Positions 1 to 5,419 of a DNA stretch of 7,678 nucleotides are shown here, piece after piece. Made by a program: the position numbers and the translations under genes. How positions within the stretch are numbered: the stretch's first letter is position 1; each line of letters opens with the position of its first letter. Below the pieces are notes generated by a model. It was not told where the DNA came from. It did no database searches and saw nothing but the letters and a program-made list of their open reading frames with translations. Origin of the DNA: Minisyncoccota bacterium (lineage in GTDB: Bacteria > Patescibacteriota > Microgenomatia > UBA1400 > PJMF01); NCBI GenBank assembly GCA_014728425.1, contig WJLO01000105.1, forward strand, positions 1 to 7,678, in the 5' to 3' direction.

Positions 1-297
1 AAATAAAGGTATTGAGGAGCAGGAGCAAAAGGGAGTGACTGTTCCTAACAAGGCAGCTAGTAAATAATCAAAACCATACCAGTTTCTCTTAATTAAGATA
101 TCTCTCACTTTTTCCATGGGGAAGTAGTAGCGGGTAACTGCCATAATGTAGTTAATAACAATTAACAGCAGGCCAATTTTGATAATGTCAAAGACAAAAA
201 AGTTGAGTCCGTTACCCACGTACGAGCCTTCAGCAATGCCTAGCCAATTGTATGTGACTAAATCGGCAAACTGTTGAATAGGCGCAAAGATGCTCAT
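1..297 (-). CDS. Permease with TPFCSC motif (UPF0718/DUF318, ArsP-like), N-terminal part
   Basis: This partial gene starts at ATG 297-295 and runs off the window at base 1, giving the first 99 residues; the family is usually about 300 or more. A first hydrophobic segment spans about residues 32-52, and a second begins near 76 and leads into the family signature TPFCSCSSIPLF (88-99), with Cys91 and Cys93. That motif is typical of the YraQ/UPF0718 permeases, which include the organoarsenical exporter ArsP; related members are often encoded beside thioredoxin-like proteins and ArsR regulators, as here. It lies three bases after the CxxC gene. An in-frame TAA just upstream (303-301) fixes the start region, and no Shine-Dalgarno site is visible, so translation is probably coupled to the upstream gene. 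Export of a metalloid or thiol-reactive compound is inferred; the substrate cannot be read from the sequence. Confidence 0.85.
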   Translation of the reverse strand, partial: MSIFAPIQQFADLVTYNWLGIAEGSYVGNGLNFFVFDIIKIGLLLIVINYIMAVTRYYFPMEKVRDILIKRNWYGFDYLLAALLGTVTPFCSCSSIPLF

Positions 298-300
298 AGA

Positions 301-558
301 TTATTTTTCATCTGTAAATTTGTTAATGCTTTGTTTAATTTTTTCTAAATCTGCAGTGAAGCCCACCATGGCAATTTTGTCATTAACAGCTAAAACTGGG
401 CTACTCATAGCTCCTAGTTCAATAAGCTTACTTGTTCCCTCAGCTCCAGTAAGATATTCAACTTTTTCTTTTAAGCCCATTTCTTGAACCGCCTGACAAA
501 CTGCATTATTGAACTTGGCGCAAGTTTTGCAACCTGATCCCAGTACTTGAATTTTCAT
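301..558 (-). CDS. Small thioredoxin-fold CxxC protein (redox-active disulfide protein 2 type)
   Basis: This is a complete 85-residue protein with the compact thioredoxin/glutaredoxin-like fold of the redox-active disulfide protein 2 family. Visible features are the first beta strand MKIQVLGSG, the active-site pair Cys10-Lys-Thr-Cys13, a third cysteine at 21, and the cis-proline loop SSPVLAVND (52-60) with Pro54. There is no signal peptide, so it is cytoplasmic. It sits between the ArsR-like gene (10-base gap) and the permease (3-base gap), a cassette seen with DUF318 permeases. A likely role is shuttling electrons or a metal(loid) between cytosol and permease, but that is inference. It has the only strong Shine-Dalgarno site in the window, which overlaps the preceding stop codon. 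The family call is firm from motif spacing and length; the substrate is unknown. Confidence 0.88.
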   Translation of the reverse strand: MKIQVLGSGCKTCAKFNNAVCQAVQEMGLKEKVEYLTGAEGTSKLIELGAMSSPVLAVNDKIAMVGFTADLEKIKQSINKFTDEK

Positions 559-562
559 AAAA

Positions 563-569
563 CTCCTTT
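563..569 (-). promoter_or_regulatory. Strong Shine-Dalgarno site of the CxxC protein gene
   Basis: Read on the minus strand the bases are AAAGGAG, four bases before ATG 558-556. The site overlaps the TGA stop of the ArsR-like gene (571-569), so ribosomes ending there could restart directly. It is notable because the other starts in this window lack a comparable purine-rich site. Confidence 0.8.
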
Positions 570-871
570 CATAAAGAAAAGATACTATTAGTAAGCTTTT
601 GACCTTTTTTTGTTAGTGAATAAAAAACTTGGCGACCATCTTTTCTATTGGTAATTAATCCTGCTTTTTTAAGATCAGAGAGATGATGAGATGCCAAGCT
701 TTGCGAGATGTTGTAGTGCTCAAGTATTTCGCAAACACAATGCTCACCTTGTTGTAACAAGCATAAGAGTTTCAGGCGATTTTCTTCACCTACTAGTTTT
801 AATAAATGAGATAAATCAGAGACTTGCTTGAATTTAGAGGTATTGGGTTGGCAACATTTATATGAATTCAT
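569..871 (-). CDS. ArsR/SmtB-family metal(loid)-responsive repressor
   Basis: This is a 100-residue winged-helix repressor when started at ATG 871-869. An in-frame ATG at 877 and a TTG at 889 would add 2 or 6 residues; 871 is preferred because the predicted transcription start falls there. The order is typical of the family: a helix with EENRLKLLCLLQQGE (29-43), then His-Cys-Val-Cys-Glu (44-48) matching the ELCVCDL metal-sensing motif, then the recognition helix region ISQSLASHHLSDLKKAGLI (55-73), and a wing containing DGRQVFYSLT. Cys45 and Cys47 are the expected As(III)/Sb(III)/Cd(II)-type ligands. Cys6-Cys7 near the N-terminus could add a third ligand, as in CadC-like members, but this is inference. 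It is first in the operon with the CxxC protein and permease and probably represses that operon. Confidence 0.9.
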   Translation of the reverse strand: MNSYKCCQPNTSKFKQVSDLSHLLKLVGEENRLKLLCLLQQGEHCVCEILEHYNISQSLASHHLSDLKKAGLITNRKDGRQVFYSLTKKGQKLTNSIFSL

Positions 872-879
872 ATTCATAT
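860..879 (-). promoter_or_regulatory. Candidate ArsR-type operator over the transcription start
   Basis: A perfect 14-base palindrome, ATATGAATTCATAT (860-873), is followed by an overlapping further copy of its half-site TTCATAT (873-879). AT-rich dyads of this kind are typical ArsR/SmtB binding sites. It covers the predicted transcription start and the first codons, so a bound dimer would block initiation and give autorepression. The operator role is inferred from position and symmetry. Confidence 0.5.
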
Positions 880-905
880 AATATATCAAAATATTTTTAT
901 TTCAA
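878..905 (-). promoter_or_regulatory. Promoter of the ArsR cassette, apparently leaderless
   Basis: On the minus strand there is a -35 TTGAAA (905-900), a 16-base spacer, and a -10 TATTAT (883-878), each matching five of six consensus bases. A start six to seven bases beyond the -10 falls at about 871-872, on the ATG chosen for the repressor. The mRNA would then have essentially no 5' leader, which fits the absence of a Shine-Dalgarno site. Confidence 0.5.
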
Positions 906-1033
906 GCCAAAAACAGAAATTTTACAATTTGCCAGATATAAACTAAAACAGCGGTGTTGTTAGATAGTATTCTGTTCTACAGAGAGATAAGGTCTTTGCT
1001 TGACCCTCACAGCATTAACAAACAATTGTAATA

Positions 1034-1064
1034 AGAAACTGCAGTAAGAAATCGTTAGAAACTG
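1034..1064 (+). repeat. Short direct repeats AGAAACTG upstream of the SurA-like gene
   Basis: AGAAACTG occurs at 1034-1041 and again at 1057-1064, with a degenerate copy AGAAATCG at 1047-1054, giving start-to-start spacings of 13 and 10 bases. The array lies just upstream of the predicted promoter of the SurA-like gene. It could be an activator or repressor binding array, but the units are short and chance is possible. Confidence 0.3.
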
Positions 1065-1091
1065 ACAGAGTCTTTTGTTTTGGTTTTTTTA

Positions 1092-1100
1092 TGTTATACT
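1092..1100 (+). promoter_or_regulatory. Extended -10 promoter of the SurA-like gene
   Basis: The bases TGTTATACT form an extended -10 element: TG, one base, then TATACT at 1095-1100 (five of six consensus). No good -35 is visible, which extended -10 promoters tolerate. The expected start, six to seven bases downstream, falls at about 1107-1108, on the ATG. This points to leaderless translation and argues against the in-frame TTG at 1075, which would lie upstream of transcription. Confidence 0.55.
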
Positions 1101-1107
1101 AACCAGC

Positions 1108-1905
1108 ATGCCAAAGAAAAAATCATCTTCCAAATCCACTGCCAAAAAAACTAAAAAGACTGCTAAACGCAAAACTAGCAGTAAAGCTAGTAAAAAGAGC
1201 ACTAAAGCTCAAGCTAAAAAACGTCGTTCTCAAAAAAAATCTTCAAAAAAACAAGCCAAAAAAAGCACCAATATGGCTTTAGCTCAAGGATTAAAAAATC
1301 TGCAAAATCAAACCAGCTCTGGTTTTAAACCTAACAAAACTTTGTGGATTATTACTGGCATGGTAGTGTTGATTTTATTAGCCTATTTGCTAAGAGGCTG
1401 GTTTGTGGTGGCTTTAGTTAATAACAAGCCAATCACTAGATGGTCTGTTTTAAGTCGTTTAGAAAAACAAGCTGGTAAGCAAACTTTGGAATCAATTATT
1501 ACTGAAGAATTGATTTGGCAGCAAGCTCAAGAGTTAGGAATTGATGTTTCTCAGGAAGAGCTTGATGCAGAACTTAATACTTTGACAGAAAACCTGCAAG
1601 CTCAGGGACAAGATTTAGAAAGCTTGTTAAAGCTGCAAGGCATGACTCGCCAGGACTTAGAGAAACAGATTAAGTTGCAAAAAACCATTGAAAAGATTTT
1701 AGCTGACCGCGTGCAAGTAACTGATGAAGAGGTTGAGCAGTACATTGAGGAAAACCAAGAGTTTTTACCAGAAGATCAAGAGCCAGAGCAGATCAAAGAG
1801 CAAGTTAGAAATCAGCTTAAACAGCAAAAAGCAGCTCAAGAGTTTCAAAACTGGCTACAAGGGGTTAAAGATCAAGCTCAAATTCGCTACTTGTTTGATT
1901 ATTAA
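1108..1905 (+). CDS. Membrane-anchored SurA/PrsA-like chaperone without a parvulin domain
   Basis: The protein has 265 residues from ATG 1108. A longer reading from TTG 1075 is rejected because the promoter overlaps it. Residues 1-55 are a histone-H1-like tail of Lys, Ser, Ala and Thr with 25 Lys/Arg, and no acidic residue occurs before Glu119. One membrane helix spans about 79-97 and, by the positive-inside rule, leaves the tail in the cytosol and the rest outside. The outer part matches the SurA/PrsA N-terminal chaperone module: ALVNNKPITRWSVLSRLE (102-119), then an EELIWQQAQELGIDVSQEEL helix pair (133-152), then VTDEEVEQYIEENQEFL (204-220) and a closing long helix. The parvulin isomerase domain usually inserted in such proteins is absent, so holdase or foldase activity without proline isomerisation is likely. 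It is monocistronic and has its own terminator. Confidence 0.8.
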   Translation: MPKKKSSSKSTAKKTKKTAKRKTSSKASKKSTKAQAKKRRSQKKSSKKQAKKSTNMALAQGLKNLQNQTSSGFKPNKTLWIITGMVVLILLAYLLRGWFVVALVNNKPITRWSVLSRLEKQAGKQTLESIITEELIWQQAQELGIDVSQEELDAELNTLTENLQAQGQDLESLLKLQGMTRQDLEKQIKLQKTIEKILADRVQVTDEEVEQYIEENQEFLPEDQEPEQIKEQVRNQLKQQKAAQEFQNWLQGVKDQAQIRYLFDY

Positions 1906-1915
1906 TTTGCAAACC

Positions 1916-1943
1916 AGTAGGCGTGATGCTGCCTACTTTTTCT
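1916..1943 (+). terminator. Intrinsic terminator of the SurA-like gene
   Basis: A seven-base-pair stem, AGTAGGC (1916-1922) with GCCTACT (1931-1937), closes an eight-base loop and runs into a T tract (1937-1941). It begins 11 bases after the stop codon. On the opposite strand the stem is not followed by T residues, so it serves only plus-strand transcription. Confidence 0.8.
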
Positions 1944-2005
1944 ATTCTCACAGGTTGATTTAGCTAATTTAATGATTAAGTGATTGATTTTGCTCAGCAA
2001 GATTG

Positions 2006-2025
2006 TTTTTGCTAAAGTGCAAAAA
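2006..2025. repeat. Perfect hairpin TTTTTGC/GCAAAAA after the M23 gene
   Basis: The arms TTTTTGC (2006-2012) and GCAAAAA (2019-2025) flank a six-base loop. It lies about 30 bases beyond the stop of the M23 peptidase gene. On neither strand does a T run follow the stem, so it is not a standard intrinsic terminator. It may help 3' end formation of the ftsEX-M23 mRNA, but that is a guess. Confidence 0.3.
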
Positions 2026-2052
2026 ACATCAGTTTTAGTGCAGTTTGCTTTG

Positions 2053-3270
2053 CTAATAATTAATATGCAGGTAATAACTGTCAAAACCATCATCCTGATG
2101 TTTGACACGAACGTAACGCAATAACCCTCCTCCACAGGGAATACTTCCTCGATATAAAGTCCCTGACTTTACTGCTTTAACAGTGTAGTTTCCACCACTT
2201 TTGCTGACCATGTCCATACCACTATGAGGCTGACCGCCATAATAACGCTTGACTCTGGCATAATAAGTCATGCCATAACCCTGAGTGATTAAGGCAGGGT
2301 CATTAACTGGCCAGTCCCAGTCACCACTAAAGCCAAAACTAGCATCAGGTTGGTTTTGCCAGTTGATAGACACTGGTTTTAAATAACCAGCTGGATCACG
2401 ATGAGCCCCGTCTTTAACCACTTCAAAATGCAAGTGAGTACCAGTAGAGCAAGCTGAAGCTCCGGCAATAATACTAGCAATGGTTTCTCCTTTTTCTACC
2501 TCACCTACCTTGGCTTCTTCTCCTTGTCCAGCAATAATAGACTGAATAGCTTTAACCTCAGCTAAAGTTTTAGCTAACTCTTGTTGATAACGGGCCTCGT
2601 TGTTTTTGGTTTCGGCTAATAAATATTCTTGTTCTGCTCGTTGTTGAGTAAGTTGGTTTTGTTGACTTTGTAATAGATTTTTTTTCTCTTCTAATTCTTG
2701 CTGCTTTTGTTCTTTAAGGGTTTTTTGTTCATCATAACTATAACGTTGATGCTCAGCCTGCTGCATGGCATTAGCAGTTTGATGTTGAGCAATCTTTAAA
2801 TATTTGTAATTAGTAACTAGCTCAGTCATTGAGTCACTAGCTAGCAATTTCAAACTAGGCATTAATCGAGTTTGTTTATAATGAGCCTGAATCCGTTCAA
2901 TCAAGATATTACTTAATCTATCTAAAGATAAACTCAAGCCAGCAATACGGTTGGTTAGTTCTTCAATATCTTTTTCTAAAGTATTGATCTCAGCTTTAGT
3001 TTGCTCGATTTGTAGTTGCTGAACACTAATTTGACCATTAAGAATGTTAATGGTGTTGTTTAGGGTGATTGCTTCCTGCTGAGCTTCATCGATTTTATGT
3101 TCCCAACAGCTTTTTTTATTTTTAATACAATCCAAATATTGATTTTCATCTTGATGGTCGCGAGAACATTCGATTTTAGCGCAGTCTTCTGCCTGGGCTA
3201 AATTAGGAGTTAGTAGGAGCAAGGGGCTGGCTGCTAAAAGGGTTAGCAGGAGTAACTTTAAATATTTCAT
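2053..3270 (-). CDS. Secreted coiled-coil M23 (LytM-type) peptidase, FtsEX partner, permuted catalytic domain
   Basis: The protein has 405 residues. A signal peptide (1-27) has an AQA|ED cleavage site. Residues 28-55 carry four cysteines (30, 35, 48, 55). A long coiled coil spans about 57-245, interrupted by MPSLKLLASDSMTELVTNYKYL (137-158), which resembles the hinge of CwlO/PcsB-type FtsEX-controlled hydrolases. The C-terminal domain (about 254-405) contains every M23 zinc/catalytic motif but in swapped order: STGTHLHFEV (His279, His281) comes before HSGMD (His349, Asp353), and the chain ends five residues after YY, at YLHINY (His402). Cys274 and Cys379 could form a disulfide. The usual function is cleavage of peptidoglycan cross-bridges during division. 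It lies 15 bases after ftsX, has no Shine-Dalgarno site, and is the last gene of the operon. Confidence 0.88.
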   Translation of the reverse strand: MKYLKLLLLTLLAASPLLLLTPNLAQAEDCAKIECSRDHQDENQYLDCIKNKKSCWEHKIDEAQQEAITLNNTINILNGQISVQQLQIEQTKAEINTLEKDIEELTNRIAGLSLSLDRLSNILIERIQAHYKQTRLMPSLKLLASDSMTELVTNYKYLKIAQHQTANAMQQAEHQRYSYDEQKTLKEQKQQELEEKKNLLQSQQNQLTQQRAEQEYLLAETKNNEARYQQELAKTLAEVKAIQSIIAGQGEEAKVGEVEKGETIASIIAGASACSTGTHLHFEVVKDGAHRDPAGYLKPVSINWQNQPDASFGFSGDWDWPVNDPALITQGYGMTYYARVKRYYGGQPHSGMDMVSKSGGNYTVKAVKSGTLYRGSIPCGGGLLRYVRVKHQDDGFDSYYLHINY

Positions 3271-3285
3271 GTTATATTTTGAGAT

Positions 3286-4155
3286 TTATTTATGTAACAT
3301 TTTAGTGGTTGCTAACAAGCTTGCTAGGGAGCCTAAAACAATGCCCACTAAAGTACCAATAGCTAGTTGCAGGCCTAGGACTTCTGCCGGCACTGGCAAA
3401 GTAATGATGTTCCCCACAAAGTCACGAATCATGGGAGTGAGGTAAAGTAATAGTAGATACATGCCTAGAAAACCAATCAAAGAGCCAAGTATTCCGTAAA
3501 TTATGCCCTCTAGTAAAAACGGACTAACAATATAGCCGCTAGAAGCACCAATAATTTTCATGATCGAGATGGCTCGTTTTTTATGGACCATCTTCATGCC
3601 AATAATAATCATCATTACTAAAAATGATATTGCAGCTAGCACAGCAGTACTGGTTAGGCCAATTATTCTAATAGACTGGCTCCATTGATATAGATCATCA
3701 ATGATGTCTTTTTGATAAACTGCTTCTTCAATGTTGTTGTCCTGATTAAGATCATTTTTGATTTGTTCTAAGGCATCAATTTTAGTAGCAGAAAGCTCAA
3801 TGCTGGCTGGCAGGATATCAGCAGTGACCAGTTCCAATAATAAAGGATTGTCTTTATTGCTTTGTTGGTAAATAGTTAAGGCCTCTTGCTTAGTAATGGT
3901 TTTTACATCTTTAACATAAGGTTTTTGTTGCATAGTCTGCCTGAGCTGGTCAATCTCTTGAGCCTTAGCATTAAGTTTAAAAAAACCAATTACTTGCGGG
4001 CTAGTTTCAAAAAACTCTAAAACTTGATTAGCTCCTAACAAAGCCAAGGAAAAACTATAACCTACAAAAAAAGTAATAGTGATCACGAACACAGCTAATA
4101 GGCTTTGATAAGGCGAACGGCGGATATTAATAAGCGCATTGTTTAAGGTTTTCAT
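3286..4155 (-). CDS. ftsX: Cell division protein FtsX
   Basis: FtsX is the membrane subunit of the FtsEX complex, which passes ATP-driven conformational change to an outer peptidoglycan hydrolase. The 289 residues fit the family: a short cytosolic N-terminus, TM1 about 18-40, a large extracytoplasmic loop about 41-162, then TM2 163-187, TM3 208-238 and TM4 259-283. The cytosolic stretch KKRAISIMKIIGAS (192-205) after TM2 matches the conserved FtsX/MacB coupling segment that contacts the ATPase. The start ATG overlaps the ftsE stop by four bases (ATGA, 4152-4155), so the two are translationally coupled. The M23 peptidase gene follows 15 bases after the stop, as expected for the hydrolase the outer loop would activate. 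The call is firm from topology, motif and operon position together. Confidence 0.93.
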   Translation of the reverse strand: MKTLNNALINIRRSPYQSLLAVFVITITFFVGYSFSLALLGANQVLEFFETSPQVIGFFKLNAKAQEIDQLRQTMQQKPYVKDVKTITKQEALTIYQQSNKDNPLLLELVTADILPASIELSATKIDALEQIKNDLNQDNNIEEAVYQKDIIDDLYQWSQSIRIIGLTSTAVLAAISFLVMMIIIGMKMVHKKRAISIMKIIGASSGYIVSPFLLEGIIYGILGSLIGFLGMYLLLLYLTPMIRDFVGNIITLPVPAEVLGLQLAIGTLVGIVLGSLASLLATTKMLHK

Positions 4156-5204
4156 AGTTCTTCTACTTTCACAGCAACTTTGGTAGGCTTGTCAGTGGTT
4201 GATTTTGGTGTTGAGTTTTTGGTTTTTGATTGAGAGTCTGTGGCCGACTTTTTGGTCTTAGTAGTGGTTTTTTTGTTTGCTGATTGTTGATCCTGATCGT
4301 TAGCTTTAACATTAGCAGGTTTTTGAGTGCGGAACAACTTGGTTAATTGAGTTAATTTTTGTCCGATTCTAGTTTTTTTATCCTTTTTGTTTTTTTTATC
4401 TGAATTTTTAGCATCGGCATCATCTTGATCTACTGAAGTTTTTTTGCTGCTAGTTTTACTACTTGTCTTGCTTTTACTAGAAGAAGGTTTTTGATCAGAG
4501 TTATCTTGATCATCACTAGCAGTATAAGTGGTTTTGAGCTTTTTAGGGTCAGTGTCTGTCACTAGCTCGCCTTGATCAAGATTCAGAGTACGGGTTTTTT
4601 TGAGTAAATCTAGCACCACTGCATCATGAGTGGCCAACAATACAGTAGTACCTAGCTCATTGATTTTTTTCAACAGTTTAATAATATGATTACTGGTTTG
4701 TGGATCAAGATTGCCAGTAGGTTCATCTGCAAAAATTACTTTAGGGGCAGTAGCTAAGGCTCGAGCAATACTAACTCGTTGAGCTTCGCCGCCAGAAAGT
4801 TGACTAGGAAAAACCAAAGCATGGTCTGCTAACTCTACTAACTGAAGCAGGTCAGTTACTCGCGACTCGATTTCCGATTGTTTTTGCCCCATGATTTGCA
4901 GCGGTAGAGCAATGTTTTCCCAAACATTAAGTTCATCTAATAGTTTGTAATCTTGAAAAACTACTCCAATCTCACGACGGAGTTTTGCTAGTTGACGATA
5001 GCTTGTTAAAGATTGATCTTTGAAAAAGATCTCACCAGCGCTGGGTTGGTGTTCTTTAATTAAAAGTTTCATTAAAGTGGTTTTACCACTGCCAGAGGGG
5101 CCAGTAATTAAGGTGAGTTCACCAGGTTCGATCAAAAAACTAACATCTTTAACAGCTACAGTGCCATTACCAAATTCTTTAGTGACAGTTTTAAAAGTAA
5201 TCAT
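4152..5204 (-). CDS. ftsE: Cell division ATP-binding protein FtsE with long disordered C-terminal tail
   Basis: FtsE is the cytoplasmic ABC ATPase of FtsEX. Residues 1-219 form a complete core: Walker A GPSGSGKTT (35-43), Q-loop Gln84 in VVFQDYKLLD, signature LSGGEAQR (136-143), Walker B VIFADEP (156-162) with Asp160 and Glu161, D-loop GNLD, and switch His193. The family is usually about 220-230 residues; this one has 350. The extra 130 residues are low-complexity Lys, Ser, Thr, Asp and Gln, apart from one ordered-looking amphipathic stretch, TRIGQKLTQLTKLFRTQK (278-295). The tail is in frame and continues to the TGA overlapping ftsX, so it is not an assembly artefact of a lost stop. No Shine-Dalgarno site precedes the ATG, and no convincing promoter was found within 60 bases upstream. 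Confidence 0.95.
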   Translation of the reverse strand: MITFKTVTKEFGNGTVAVKDVSFLIEPGELTLITGPSGSGKTTLMKLLIKEHQPSAGEIFFKDQSLTSYRQLAKLRREIGVVFQDYKLLDELNVWENIALPLQIMGQKQSEIESRVTDLLQLVELADHALVFPSQLSGGEAQRVSIARALATAPKVIFADEPTGNLDPQTSNHIIKLLKKINELGTTVLLATHDAVVLDLLKKTRTLNLDQGELVTDTDPKKLKTTYTASDDQDNSDQKPSSSKSKTSSKTSSKKTSVDQDDADAKNSDKKNKKDKKTRIGQKLTQLTKLFRTQKPANVKANDQDQQSANKKTTTKTKKSATDSQSKTKNSTPKSTTDKPTKVAVKVEEL

Positions 5205-5245
5205 ATTTTACTTAAGCTATCTAACAGATTATTAAACCCTGAGCA

Positions 5246-5371
5246 TTGATCAAACTTATTGTTGATTGTGTAGTTGATTTACTAAAAATCAATTAGGTTT
5301 ATTAATCAAGCTAGTTGCTTATATATTTAAACATGCTTTATAGCTGGTATTCAATATGGAATACTTGATCA
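5246..5371. repeat. Cluster of TTGAT elements in the ftsE upstream region
   Basis: Seven TTGAT pentamers, counting both strands, lie in this stretch between the divergent ftsE and 196-residue genes: a palindromic TTGATCAA (5246-5253, two), 5262-5266, 5274-5278, and 5365-5369 forward, with inverted copies at 5288-5292 and 5305-5309. The pair at 5274-5280 and 5286-5292 forms a perfect seven-base hairpin with a five-base loop. They may be regulator sites controlling both genes; the composition is AT-rich, so chance contributes. Confidence 0.35.
5347..5364. repeat. Inverted repeat GTATTC/GAATAC
   Basis: The arms GTATTC (5347-5352) and GAATAC (5359-5364) are separated by six bases. The dyad sits just upstream of the predicted -35 of the 196-residue gene, a plausible operator position. 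No regulator can be named. Confidence 0.3.
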
Positions 5372-5380
5372 CACCTGCTG

Positions 5381-5410
5381 CTGACAAGCAGCTGTAATTT
5401 ATAGTATGAT
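5381..5410 (+). promoter_or_regulatory. Promoter of the 196-residue membrane protein gene
   Basis: A -35 CTGACA (5381-5386) and a -10 TATGAT (5405-5410) each match five of six consensus bases with an 18-base spacer; an overlapping GATAAT (5408-5413) is an alternative -10. Transcription would start at about 5417-5420, within three bases of the ATG, so the mRNA is leaderless or nearly so. A GCTGCT/AGCAGC hairpin with a GACA loop (5377-5392) overlaps the -35 and may be regulatory. Confidence 0.5.
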
Positions 5411-5419
5411 AATGCTATT

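Noticed and set aside
290..487. Plus-strand ORF of 65 codons
   Set aside because: It lies almost entirely antisense to the well-supported CxxC protein gene and has no recognisable features.
1075..1107. TTG start at 1075 adding 11 residues to the SurA-like protein
   Set aside because: The extended -10 element lies at 1092-1100, inside the proposed extension, and the added residues (MFWFFYVILTS) would put a hydrophobic stretch ahead of the basic tail.
1724..1963. Plus-strand ORF of 79 codons
   Set aside because: It is an out-of-frame shadow of the end of the SurA-like gene and runs through its terminator hairpin.
1902..2135. Minus-strand ORF of 77 codons
   Set aside because: It overlaps the conserved C-terminus of the M23 gene in another frame and the terminator of the SurA-like gene; it encodes no recognisable motif.
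2053..3270. M23 gene as a broken or frameshifted pseudogene because the catalytic order looks wrong
   Set aside because: All zinc and catalytic motifs, the signal peptide and the coiled coil are in one open frame, and the swapped halves are each complete, which fits permutation better than decay.
3269..3300. Inverted repeat ATGTTA/TAACAT around the ftsX-M23 junction as a translational switch
   Set aside because: Six A/T-rich pairs around a 20-base loop are too weak to be a convincing RNA structure.
5020..5235. Plus-strand ORF of 71 codons
   Set aside because: It is antisense to the Walker A region of ftsE; its apparent order comes from that conserved sequence.
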